Assembly: GCA_015487535.1 (NCBI GenBank)
Contig: WFPN01000065.1
Span: forward strand, 1 to 5,798
DNA length: 5,798 bases
Reading direction: 5' to 3'
Origin: Aquificaceae bacterium
GTDB lineage: Bacteria; Aquificota; Aquificia; Aquificales; Aquificaceae
Positions within the stretch are counted from its first letter, which is position 1. Each line of letters begins with the position of its first letter. Positions 1 to 5,798 of this stretch are shown here, in pieces. A program made the position numbers and the translations under genes. The notes below the pieces were generated by a model that was not told the DNA's origin, made no database searches, and saw only the letters and a list, made by a program, of their open reading frames with translations.

Positions 1-1000
1 GCCTAAAGGGAGGGACCCGAGGTACTCCCTCGCACCCGTTGCGAAGAGACTCTCGAGGCTGATAGGGAGCGAGGTTAAGCTCGCCCCAGACTGCGTGGGA
101 GAAGAGGTCAGGAGGATGGTCGATGATATGAAGGAGGGAGAGGTTCTGCTCCTGGAGAACCTACGCTTTCACGAGGGGGAGACAAAAGGAGACGAGACCT
201 TCGCAAAGGAGCTGGCGAGTCTCGGCGAGGTCTATGTGAGCGACGCCTTCGGAACCTGCCACAGGGAACACGCCTCCGTATATCTGGTCCCCAAGTTCCT
301 CAAGCCTGCTGTAATGGGATTCTTGCTAGAGAAGGAGATCAACTACTTCGAGAAGGCGATGATAAACCCCCAGAGGCCTGTGGTAGCCATACTCGGAGGG
401 GCAAAGGTATCTACAAAGCTCGGGATCATAAAGAACCTCCTCAAGAGGGTGGACAAGCTCTTCATAGGAGGAGCTATGGCCTTCACCTTTATAAAGGCCA
501 TGGGGTACAGGGTGGGGAGTTCCCTAGTGGAGGAGGATCTCATACCTACAGCCCTCGATATACTCGAGATAGCCAAGAAGCTGGACGTCAAACTCTACCT
601 TCCGGTGGACTTCGTCATAGGGCAGGAGCTCTCGGACAACACCCCAACGAAGGTCGTTCCCTGGCAGGAGATACCTGAGGGATGGAAGGGTCTCGACGTG
701 GGCCCCGTTTCCCTGGAACTGCTTAGAGAAATAGTATCGGACGCACAGACGATAATATGGAACGGCCCCATGGGGGTCTTTGAGCTCGACAGGTTCAAGA
801 ACGGGACCTTCGAGACAGCGAAGATGATAGCCCAGTCCTCTGCCCTGACCATAGCGGGTGGAGGGGATACGGATCACGCCATACACAAGGCGGGCGTTTA
901 CAGCGCCATCGACTTCGTCTCCACGGGAGGAGGAGCCTTCCTGGAGCTCTTAGAGGGGAACACGTTGCCCTGCCTCGAGGCCCTAGACGATAGGGAGTGA
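1..1000 (+). CDS. pgk: phosphoglycerate kinase, 5'-truncated by window edge
   Basis: Cytosolic glycolytic and gluconeogenic enzyme that exchanges phosphate between 1,3-bisphosphoglycerate and ADP to give 3-phosphoglycerate and ATP. The first whole codon is at base 2, and 332 residues are visible against about 395-400 usual for the family, so roughly the first 65 residues lie upstream of the window. The visible part opens with the PKGRDPRYSLAPVA segment that follows the family's HLGRP motif. It continues with LLLENLRFH (visible residues 49-57), GTCHREHAS (84-92, where many homologues have GTAHRAHAS), GGAKVSTKLG (132-141), WNGPMGVFE (253-261) and the C-terminal nucleotide-binding part with AGGGDT and DFVSTGGGAFLELLEG (about 285-319). 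The GTG at 95 is an internal valine codon, not a start, because conserved PGK sequence precedes it in frame. The stop at 998-1000 lies 2 bases before the next gene's ATG, so this is probably an upstream member of a co-transcribed run. Identification is very secure; no frame break is visible. Confidence 0.97.
   Translation, partial: PKGRDPRYSLAPVAKRLSRLIGSEVKLAPDCVGEEVRRMVDDMKEGEVLLLENLRFHEGETKGDETFAKELASLGEVYVSDAFGTCHREHASVYLVPKFLKPAVMGFLLEKEINYFEKAMINPQRPVVAILGGAKVSTKLGIIKNLLKRVDKLFIGGAMAFTFIKAMGYRVGSSLVEEDLIPTALDILEIAKKLDVKLYLPVDFVIGQELSDNTPTKVVPWQEIPEGWKGLDVGPVSLELLREIVSDAQTIIWNGPMGVFELDRFKNGTFETAKMIAQSSALTIAGGGDTDHAIHKAGVYSAIDFVSTGGGAFLELLEGNTLPCLEALDDRE
992..997 (+). promoter_or_regulatory. 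Shine-Dalgarno site for the sugar phosphatase
   Basis: AGGGAG lies at the very end of pgk, 5 bases before the ATG at 1003. A GTG at 997 is in the same frame and overlaps the pgk stop as GTGA, but it has no purine-rich site at a suitable distance upstream. The site therefore favours the ATG. Placement inside the pgk 3' end implies ribosomes finishing pgk can reinitiate here. Confidence 0.65.
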
Positions 1001-1002
1001 AG

Positions 1003-1779
1003 ATGGAACTAAAAGAGTTTCTGATAGCTGCCAAGGAGGCGACCCTCCTGGGTGGTATAGTTCTCAAGGAGAACTTCAGAAAGGTAGAGGACGAGAGTAT
1101 AGAGGAGAAGGCGGAGAAGGACTTTGTCAGCTACGTGGACAAGACATCGGAGGAGAGGATAAGGGATTTCCTCTCGAGGAAGTTCCCCGACCACAGGATA
1201 GTGGGAGAGGAGGAAGGCGGAGAAGAGGAAGGAGAGTTCGTCTGGTACATAGATCCCCTCGACGGGACGAAGAACTACATAGCCGGCTTTCCTGTATTCG
1301 GCGTCTCGGTGGCCCTTTCCTACAAGGGAGAGCCGGTCGTGGGAGCGGTGTACCTGCCCTACTTCGACGACCTTTACTGGGCTGCGAAGGGTATGGGAGC
1401 CTTCAAGAACGGCAGATCTATCAGGGTGAGCAGCACCTCGGAGGTCAAGTACTCGGTGGTAGCCTACGGCTTCCCCTCGAGGGCTATGAGAGATCTGGAT
1501 ACGTACTGGTTTATATTCAAAGAGGTGTTCGACAAGGTCGCCGCCATGAGGCGGCCCGGGGCGGCGGCGGTCGATCTGTGCTTCCTGGCGGAGGGTGTTT
1601 TCGAGGGACTGATGGAGTTCGAGCTCCACCCCTGGGACATAAACGCCGGAATTGTTATACTAAAGGAAGCAGGAGGAATTTACAAGGTAATGGAAAAAGG
1701 CAGAAAGAGGGATATAGTGGCCTCCAACGGGAAGATACAGAAATTTCTCGAGGAGGTAGTAGGGAGGTTTTTGGATTGA
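1003..1779 (+). CDS. inositol monophosphatase / fructose-1,6-bisphosphatase family sugar phosphatase
   Basis: A Mg2+-dependent, cytosolic SuhB-like phosphatase of 258 residues, close to the usual length of about 250-270. Seen in the sequence: GEE (68-70) supplying a metal-binding Glu; WYIDPLDGTKNY (81-92), the family signature with metal ligands D84 and D87; the RRPGAAAVDLC segment (184-193) before the substrate site; and HPWDINAGIVILKEAGG (209-225) with the third Asp, D212. All key metal ligands are present, so it should be active. Known of the family: thermophile members often act on both inositol-1-phosphate and fructose-1,6-bisphosphate. Sitting directly after pgk, a gluconeogenic fructose-bisphosphatase role is a reasonable inference, but the sequence alone cannot choose the substrate. 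An in-frame GTG at 997 would add two residues; the ATG at 1003 is preferred for its Shine-Dalgarno site. The stop at 1777-1779 overlaps the start of the next gene by 4 bases. Confidence 0.93.
   Translation: MELKEFLIAAKEATLLGGIVLKENFRKVEDESIEEKAEKDFVSYVDKTSEERIRDFLSRKFPDHRIVGEEEGGEEEGEFVWYIDPLDGTKNYIAGFPVFGVSVALSYKGEPVVGAVYLPYFDDLYWAAKGMGAFKNGRSIRVSSTSEVKYSVVAYGFPSRAMRDLDTYWFIFKEVFDKVAAMRRPGAAAVDLCFLAEGVFEGLMEFELHPWDINAGIVILKEAGGIYKVMEKGRKRDIVASNGKIQKFLEEVVGRFLD
1634..1661 (+). promoter_or_regulatory. candidate internal promoter with extended -10, upstream of the stress-protein gene
   Basis: Inside the phosphatase gene, TATACT at 1656-1661 is preceded by TG plus one base (1653-1655), the extended -10 form. 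GGGACA at 1634-1639 matches 4 of 6 bases of the -35 consensus with a 16-base spacer. Transcription would start near 1668, about 108 bases before the stress-protein start, and the local sequence is more AT-rich than its surroundings. The bases also encode the conserved DINAGIVILKEAGG segment, so chance is a serious alternative. Confidence 0.25.
1761..1767 (+). promoter_or_regulatory. Shine-Dalgarno site fixing a TTG start
   Basis: AGGGAGG ends 8 bases before the TTG at 1776; a second purine block, AGGAGG, lies at 1751-1756. This strong site supports a non-ATG start for the stress protein. No in-frame ATG or GTG lies near the point where homology to the universal stress family begins. Confidence 0.75.
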
Positions 1780-2666
1780 GGATCCTCGTCCCGGTCGATT
1801 TTTCCGACATAACGAACGTAGTTCTGAGGGTCGTAAAGAGAATAGTCGAGGTCCACGGGGGAGAAGTTATCCTGTTCCACGCCGTCTCACCGGCCATATA
1901 CATACCCTATCCAGAGAGCCTGAGCGTGGACGTGATAGACGTAAAGCTCCTCCAGGAGATCGAAGAAAGCAAGAAGAAGGAAGCCGAGGAGAAGCTCAAG
2001 GGTCTTGCAGACTTTCTAAAGCCCATAAAAGTCAAGTTCCTGATCGATGTAGGAGATCCGAGGGACCTTATACTTGAGACGGAAGAAAGAGAGAGCCCAG
2101 ACCTGGTCGTGATAGGGAGTCACAGGAAGGGTCTCGTGGAGAAGATCCTGATAGGATCCACGGCGGAGAAGGTTGTAAAGCACGGTACCAAGCCAGTTCT
2201 CGTAATAAAGGGCTTCGAGCCTACCTTCACCAAGAAGGTCCTTATCGCCTACGATTTTTCCAAGACTGCCGAGAAGACGATGGAGTTCGCCCTGGAGTTT
2301 CTCAAGCCTTTCAAGGTTAAGGTCGAGATCCTCCACATAGAGGAGCCCATAGACCTTCCTCTGGTTGAAAAGATAGGGAAGGCCATATACGAAAAGTACA
2401 AGGAGGAGAAGAGGAAGTACTTAGAAAGGGTCAAGGAGAGGTTCGAAGAGGCCGGCTTCGAGGTCTCGACAGAGTTCGTGAGCGGAAAGGATCCCGCCGA
2501 GGAGATAGTAAATCACATCCAGAAGGACAGCGATATAGAGCTCCTCATAATGGGAAGCAGGGGCCTGTCCGGGCTCAAGAGGATACTTCTCGGGAGCACC
2601 TCTACCGAGGTGTTCAGAAAGGTGGAGATACCCATCCTCATATACAAGGAAGGTCAGAGGGCATGA
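1776..2666 (+). CDS. tandem universal stress protein (two UspA-type domains)
   Basis: A 296-residue protein with two consecutive UspA folds, about twice the single-domain length, presumably a cytosolic intramolecular dimer. Domain 1 (residues 1-146) begins RILVPVDFSD and ends KPVLVIKG; domain 2 (about 153-291) begins KKVLIAYDFS and ends IPILIYKE. The ATP-binding pattern of the family is G-2x-G-9x-G-S/T. Domain 2 has it intact (G260, G263, G273-S274). Domain 1 has G114 and G127-S128 but Arg117 in place of the second glycine, so its nucleotide binding may be altered. The start is TTG, chosen because the family's first beta strand begins at once and a strong Shine-Dalgarno precedes it; the open frame extends much further upstream (to 1578), but only as out-of-frame sequence within the phosphatase gene. 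The gene overlaps the phosphatase stop by 4 bases (TTGA) and the next gene's start by 4 bases (ATGA), so co-translation is likely. Its specific role is unknown. Confidence 0.9.
   Translation: MRILVPVDFSDITNVVLRVVKRIVEVHGGEVILFHAVSPAIYIPYPESLSVDVIDVKLLQEIEESKKKEAEEKLKGLADFLKPIKVKFLIDVGDPRDLILETEERESPDLVVIGSHRKGLVEKILIGSTAEKVVKHGTKPVLVIKGFEPTFTKKVLIAYDFSKTAEKTMEFALEFLKPFKVKVEILHIEEPIDLPLVEKIGKAIYEKYKEEKRKYLERVKERFEEAGFEVSTEFVSGKDPAEEIVNHIQKDSDIELLIMGSRGLSGLKRILLGSTSTEVFRKVEIPILIYKEGQRA
2648..2653 (+). promoter_or_regulatory. Shine-Dalgarno site for the TPR gene
   Basis: GGAAGG within AAGGAAGGT lies 9 bases before the ATG at 2663, inside the end of the stress-protein gene. Together with the ATGA overlap it supports translational coupling and the chosen start. 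Confidence 0.6.
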
Positions 2667-2713
2667 GCAAGCTTCTCTTTATCATCCTTATCTTCACAGG
2701 CCTTGTGCACGCC
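2663..2713 (+). other. Sec signal peptide coding segment of the TPR protein
   Basis: It encodes residues 1-17: a short positive N-terminus with one lysine, a hydrophobic stretch of about 11 residues, and a V-H-A cleavage motif followed by NYYF. No cysteine stands at +1, which argues against lipoprotein processing. An uncleaved single anchor is the alternative, but the hydrophobic core is short for that. Confidence 0.75.
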
Positions 2714-4303
2714 AACTACTACTTCGATTACGTCATGTGTAGGTACCTATCCGACAGGCCGAGGGAGGCGGAGCTGTACTGCCTCCAGGCTATCGAGGAG
2801 AAACCCACACCCTCCCTATACCTGGACACCATACGACTCGAGATGTCCATCAACAAGGTGGACGAGGCCCTCAGGCTCGCCAAGGAGTACCTGAAAAAAT
2901 ACCCTAACAAGGTTGAACCTTACGTTGCACTGTACAGCATATACAGGCTCAAAAACGACAGGAAGAAGGCCCTTGAGATACTGGAAAGAGCCTACAGGAA
3001 GTTCCCGAACAACAGGGAGATCCTTATATTCCTCGCCGACGAGTACATAAAGGCTAGGAAGATGGACAAGGCGAGGGATGTGGTGAAGAAGTTTGCCGAG
3101 CTGAGTCCAAACAACCCCTTTCCCTACTACCTGCTGGGGCAACTCTACCTGAGCGAGGGTAAGGTCGATAAGGCGATAGAGTACCTTCAGAAGGCTCTCG
3201 AGATCAGGAAGACCTTCGAGGCGGCTTTCGTGACCCTCGGGAAGATATACGAGGGCAGGGAGGAGTTCTCCGAGGCTGAGAAGCTCTACAAAGGCATACT
3301 CAAGAAGGATCCGAACAACAGGGTAGCCCTAGAGAAGCTGGCGCAGCTCTACATGGCTACGGGAAGGATAGAGGAGGCGAGGGAGATCTACGAGAAGCTG
3401 TACAAGCTGTTTCCCGACAACTACCAGTACAAGCATCAGTACGCGCTGACCCTGATCCAGTCGGGTCGGTTCAGCGAGGCTAAGGAGATACTGAAAGACC
3501 TCTACGCACTCCATCCGGAGGATCTCAACCTGGCTTACTCTTACGCTCTCTCCCTCGAGCTTACCGGGGAGCTGGAGAAAGCGAAGGAGATATACGAAAG
3601 GCTGAGGAAGGTAGTCCCCAAAAACGAAAGGATACTGGAGAGGCTCATCAACGTTTACCTATCCCTAAAGGATTACAGGAAAGCGCAGGACCTGATAGAG
3701 GAGGGGCTTACTCTGAACCCTGCGAACGTGAAGCTCCTGATGCTTAAGGCCAACCTCCTTATGGATCAGAAGGACTACGAGGAAGCTGTTAAGGTTCTGG
3801 ACAAGGCCTCCTCAATAAACCCAAGAGAGTACAGGATATACTTCCTCAAGGCCATAGCTCTGGACCAGCTGGGCAAGATTATAGAGGCGGAGCAGAACCT
3901 CAGGAAGGCGCTCGAGCTGAACCCGATGGATCCGGACCTGTATAACCATCTTGGGTACTCGCTGCTTCTGTGGTACGGGAGTGCGAGGGTTGAGGAGGCA
4001 GAAAAGCTGATAGAGAAGGCACTCAAGGAAGATCCTGACAACCCGGCTTACATAGACAGCATGGGCTGGGTCTATTACCTAAAAGGCGATTACGAGAAGG
4101 CCATCCAGTACCTGTTAGACGCTCTGAGAAGGGCCTACGACGATCCCGTTGTGAACGAGCACGTTGGGGACGTCCTCCTGAAGATGGGTTACAAGGAAGA
4201 GGCTAAGAGGTACTACGAGGCCGCCCTGAGACTCCTGGAGGAAGGGAAGGAGGGTGAGAAGGGACAGAGAGAGCGTATCCTTGAAAAGCTCAAGAACCTG
4301 TAA
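2663..4303 (+). CDS. secreted TPR-repeat protein, LbcA-like C-terminal module
   Basis: A 546-residue protein made almost wholly of tetratricopeptide repeats, probably a periplasmic or envelope scaffold. Residues 1-17 form a Sec-type signal peptide (K3, hydrophobic LLFIILIFTGLV, cleavage likely after VHA). There is no lipobox, so it should be soluble or peripherally bound. About 14-15 helical hairpins follow. Proline closes the repeat at 81, 115, 149, 217, 251, 285, 319, 353, 387 and 421, exactly 34 residues or multiples apart; the next closing prolines, at 458 and 495, are each 37 apart. The end (about 423-525) carries NHLGYSLL, DSMGWVYYLKGDYEKA and DDPVVNEHVGDVLLKMG, which I recognise from Gram-negative envelope TPR proteins such as Pseudomonas LbcA, the outer-membrane partner of the CtpA protease. 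That resemblance is from memory and does not prove the function. The tail from about 526 is highly charged. The only cysteines are C26 and C40. It overlaps the stress-protein stop by 4 bases. Confidence 0.88.
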   Translation: MSKLLFIILIFTGLVHANYYFDYVMCRYLSDRPREAELYCLQAIEEKPTPSLYLDTIRLEMSINKVDEALRLAKEYLKKYPNKVEPYVALYSIYRLKNDRKKALEILERAYRKFPNNREILIFLADEYIKARKMDKARDVVKKFAELSPNNPFPYYLLGQLYLSEGKVDKAIEYLQKALEIRKTFEAAFVTLGKIYEGREEFSEAEKLYKGILKKDPNNRVALEKLAQLYMATGRIEEAREIYEKLYKLFPDNYQYKHQYALTLIQSGRFSEAKEILKDLYALHPEDLNLAYSYALSLELTGELEKAKEIYERLRKVVPKNERILERLINVYLSLKDYRKAQDLIEEGLTLNPANVKLLMLKANLLMDQKDYEEAVKVLDKASSINPREYRIYFLKAIALDQLGKIIEAEQNLRKALELNPMDPDLYNHLGYSLLLWYGSARVEEAEKLIEKALKEDPDNPAYIDSMGWVYYLKGDYEKAIQYLLDALRRAYDDPVVNEHVGDVLLKMGYKEEAKRYYEAALRLLEEGKEGEKGQRERILEKLKNL

Positions 4304-4309
4304 GATAAT
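4281..4309 (+). promoter_or_regulatory. near-consensus sigma-70 type promoter for argF
   Basis: TTGAAA at 4281-4286 matches 5 of 6 bases of the -35 consensus and GATAAT at 4304-4309 matches 5 of 6 of the -10 consensus, with the ideal 17-base spacer. The -35 lies in the last codons of the TPR gene and the -10 directly follows its stop. The usual distance puts +1 at about 4316, the A of the argF ATG, so the transcript would have no leader. An overlapping TAAGAT at 4301-4306 is a weaker -10 alternative. Confidence 0.55.
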
Positions 4310-4315
4310 AGTTCC

Positions 4316-5236
4316 ATGAAGCGTGATTTTATCGACCTCTGGAACCTAGACCCAGAGGAAGCCTGGTACGTAGTCAAGAGAACAAAGAAGGTAAAGGAAG
4401 GTGAGGAGGAGTTAGATAAGGTCCTGCAGGGAAAGACCGTAGCGCTGATATTTACAAAACCCTCAACGAGGACTAGGGTCTCCTTCGAAGTTGGGATAAG
4501 CGAGCTCGGAGGGAACGCCATATTTCTCCAGGAGAGCCATCTCCAGCTCTCAAGGGGGGAGGACGTCAGGGATACTGCGAGGACCCTATCCAGATACGTG
4601 AGCGGGGCTATCGTGAGGAACCACTCCCACACGTGGCTCGAGGAGTTCGCCAAGTGGGCCTCGATCCCGGTGATAAACGCCCTCACCGACAAGTCCCATC
4701 CCTGTCAGGTCCTGAGCGATGTGTTCACCCTCTACGAGAGGTTCGGGGAGGAGGTCAAGGAGATAAAGATAGCCTACGTTGGGGATGGGAATAACGTGTG
4801 CAACACCTGGCTCGTGGGAGCGGGACTGTTTGGCCTGAACCTCTTCGTGGCAACCCCAGAGGACTACGGGCCGGATAGCTACTACCTACAGGCCGGTCTC
4901 GATCTCTCCAACTTCACCGGGGGAAACGTCTATCTGACAACGAACCCGGTAGAGGCCGTGAGGGACGCCCACGTGGTATATACGGACGTCTGGGTTAGCA
5001 TGGGGGACAACGAAAGGGAGGAGAAACTCGAAGCCCTGAAACCCTTTCAGGTGAACGAACAGCTTCTATCACACGCAAGGGACGACGTTCTCGTTATGCA
5101 CTGCCTCCCCGCCAAGAAGGGGCAGGAGATAACGGAGGACGTTTTCGAGAGGTTCGCGGACTTTATATTCACCCAGGCGGAGAACAGACTCCACGCCCAG
5201 AAGACGCTGCTGGACTTCCTTTTCACTCCACGGTAA
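4316..5236 (+). CDS. argF: ornithine carbamoyltransferase
   Basis: Cytosolic enzyme of arginine synthesis that transfers the carbamoyl group of carbamoyl phosphate to ornithine, giving citrulline. The protein is 306 residues, full length for the family. Carbamoyl-phosphate-binding STRTR is at residues 50-54 and HPCQ at 128-131. Ornithine-binding D224 and SMG (228-230) and the HCLP loop with its conserved Cys (262-265) identify an ornithine rather than aspartate transcarbamoylase. The family's usual end, QAENRLHAQK, is at 287-296. The start is the ATG at 4316, whose MKRDFIDL matches typical OTCase N-termini. Unlike the genes upstream, it has no Shine-Dalgarno: the 12 bases after the TPR stop contain no GGAG-like block. 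It instead has its own promoter-like sequence. An anabolic role (argF) is assumed; no arc genes are present to suggest a catabolic enzyme. Its 3' end overlaps convergent glmS by 14 bases. Confidence 0.96.
   Translation: MKRDFIDLWNLDPEEAWYVVKRTKKVKEGEEELDKVLQGKTVALIFTKPSTRTRVSFEVGISELGGNAIFLQESHLQLSRGEDVRDTARTLSRYVSGAIVRNHSHTWLEEFAKWASIPVINALTDKSHPCQVLSDVFTLYERFGEEVKEIKIAYVGDGNNVCNTWLVGAGLFGLNLFVATPEDYGPDSYYLQAGLDLSNFTGGNVYLTTNPVEAVRDAHVVYTDVWVSMGDNEREEKLEALKPFQVNEQLLSHARDDVLVMHCLPAKKGQEITEDVFERFADFIFTQAENRLHAQKTLLDFLFTPR
5223..5236. other. convergent 3' overlap of argF and glmS
   Basis: The argF stop TAA (5234-5236, plus strand) lies beyond the glmS stop TGA (bases 5225-5223, read on the minus strand), so the last coding bases of both genes share 14 bases. 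Both ends encode normal C-termini for their families (argF ...FTPR, glmS ...NLAKTVTVE), so neither stop looks displaced by error. No stem followed by a T-run is visible on either strand here. Confidence 0.93.
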
Positions 5237-5798
5237 CGGTCTTGGCCAGGTTCCTCGGCTGATCGACGTCAAGGCCGAGCTTGCTCGCTATGTGGTAGGC
5301 CAGAAGCTGTAGAGGTACTGAGGTTACGAAGGGGGAAAGGTCCTCCTCTACGGCCGGAACAGGGATGAACTCCTCCGAGAGCTTCTCCAGCTTCTCGTCC
5401 CCTCTGAAGCCTACGGATATGACCTTTCCCTTACGCGTCCTGACCTCCTCGATGTTCGAGATAGTCTTCTCATAGACCCTGTCCTGTGGTGCAACCACGA
5501 CCACGGGCATCCTCTCGTCTATCAGAGCTATCGGGCCGTGCTTCATCTCACCGGCGGGATAGCCCTCTGCGTGTATGTACGAGATCTCCTTCAGCTTGAG
5601 AGCCCCCTCGAGCGCGATGGGATAGCTAAGATACCTCCCGAGGTACAGGAAATCCCTCATCTTCATGTACTTTTGCGCTATCTTCTCAACGATATCCGCA
5701 TCTTCCAGGGTCTTCTCTATCATGGAAGGTACCTTCAGGAGCTCCTCTAGAAGCCTCTCTTTCTGAGGATGCTCGGATGAGGCCAGGAAGTATAAGGC
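5223..5798 (-). CDS. glmS: glutamine:fructose-6-phosphate aminotransferase (isomerizing), C-terminal part
   Basis: Cytosolic enzyme making glucosamine-6-phosphate from fructose-6-phosphate and glutamine, the first step to UDP-GlcNAc for peptidoglycan and lipopolysaccharide. Only the last 191 residues are in the window, about a third of the usual 600; the glutaminase domain and most of the first SIS domain lie beyond the right edge. The first Met in the visible part (at base 5723) is internal, since reading frame and homology run unbroken to base 5798. Visible are ALEGALKLKEISYIHAEGY with the catalytic pair K68 and E71 (partial numbering; K485 and E488 in E. coli), KHGP with H87 (H504), and DVDQPRNLAKTVTVE with K186, the Schiff-base lysine (K603). 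All isomerase catalytic residues are intact. It converges on argF with crossed stops. Its 5' region, where a glmS ribozyme could occur in some Gram-positives, is outside the window. Confidence 0.97.
   Translation of the reverse strand, partial: ALYFLASSEHPQKERLLEELLKVPSMIEKTLEDADIVEKIAQKYMKMRDFLYLGRYLSYPIALEGALKLKEISYIHAEGYPAGEMKHGPIALIDERMPVVVVAPQDRVYEKTISNIEEVRTRKGKVISVGFRGDEKLEKLSEEFIPVPAVEEDLSPFVTSVPLQLLAYHIASKLGLDVDQPRNLAKTVTVE

Noticed and set aside
95..97. GTG at 95 as the start of a short phosphoglycerate kinase.
   Set aside because: Conserved PGK sequence continues in frame upstream to the window edge; the gene is simply cut by the window.
1536..1572. GC-rich hairpin in the phosphatase gene (GCCGCC-ATGA-GGCGGC, with an alternative longer pairing downstream) as a regulatory element or terminator.
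   Set aside because: No T-run follows, and the bases encode the conserved RRPGAAAVDLC segment, where Arg, Gly and Ala codons force high GC.
1578..1775. Upstream extension of the stress-protein reading frame, giving a 362-residue protein with a novel N-terminus.
   Set aside because: It lies out of frame within the conserved end of the phosphatase gene, its translation has no family character, and a strong Shine-Dalgarno precedes the TTG at 1776 where UspA homology begins.
2663..2740. Lipoprotein signal for the TPR protein, as in LbcA homologues.
   Set aside because: No cysteine follows the VHA cleavage motif; the first Cys is at residue 26 in YVMC, which does not fit a lipobox and lacks a preceding hydrophobic core at the right distance.
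4213..4692. 159-codon open frame on the minus strand opposite argF, and other long antisense frames opposite the main genes.
   Set aside because: They mirror strongly supported plus-strand genes, show low-complexity Ser/Leu-rich translations and no recognisable domain or start signal.
5101..5300. An intrinsic terminator between argF and glmS.
   Set aside because: Short CCCC/GGGG pairing near 5107-5122 is weak, internal to argF's HCLP region and not followed by Ts; no other stem plus T-run was found.

Overview
The window reads as ordinary, tightly packed housekeeping DNA from a thermophilic bacterium. Arg is coded almost entirely by AGG/AGA, Ile often by ATA, Leu often by CTC, and the proteins are rich in Lys, Glu, Arg and Ile/Val; genes abut or overlap by a few bases. 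This codon and protein style fits a deep-branching hydrogen-oxidising thermophile (Aquificota, perhaps Aquificaceae or a Thermovibrio-like member). That assignment is inference from style only and could be wrong at family level.

Layout. Bases 1-4303 hold four plus-strand genes in one tight run: the 3' five-sixths of phosphoglycerate kinase (pgk, cut by the window start), an inositol-monophosphatase/fructose-bisphosphatase family sugar phosphatase, a two-domain universal stress protein, and a secreted protein built almost entirely of TPR repeats. The last two genes each begin inside the stop codon of the gene before (TTGA and ATGA overlaps), and the phosphatase starts 2 bases after the pgk stop, so translational coupling and a shared transcript are likely. 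A 12-base gap follows, then argF (ornithine carbamoyltransferase), which has no Shine-Dalgarno sequence but has a near-consensus sigma-70 type promoter whose predicted start point falls on the A of its ATG. On the minus strand the C-terminal third of glmS (glutamine:fructose-6-phosphate aminotransferase) runs in from the right edge and converges on argF; their stop codons cross, giving a 14-base 3' overlap.

How the genes relate. Pgk and the phosphatase fit glycolysis/gluconeogenesis, and GlmS draws fructose-6-phosphate from the same pool into amino-sugar and cell-wall precursors. ArgF belongs to arginine synthesis. The stress protein and the envelope TPR protein are co-expressed passengers of unknown specific role. 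There is no gene-free stretch over 300 bases, and I see no RNA gene, mobile element, CRISPR array, repeat family or terminator. I did not find a convincing new multi-gene system. The best leads are the possibly leaderless argF transcript, the regular TPR protein with its N-terminal cysteine pair, and the asymmetric ATP motifs of the stress protein.
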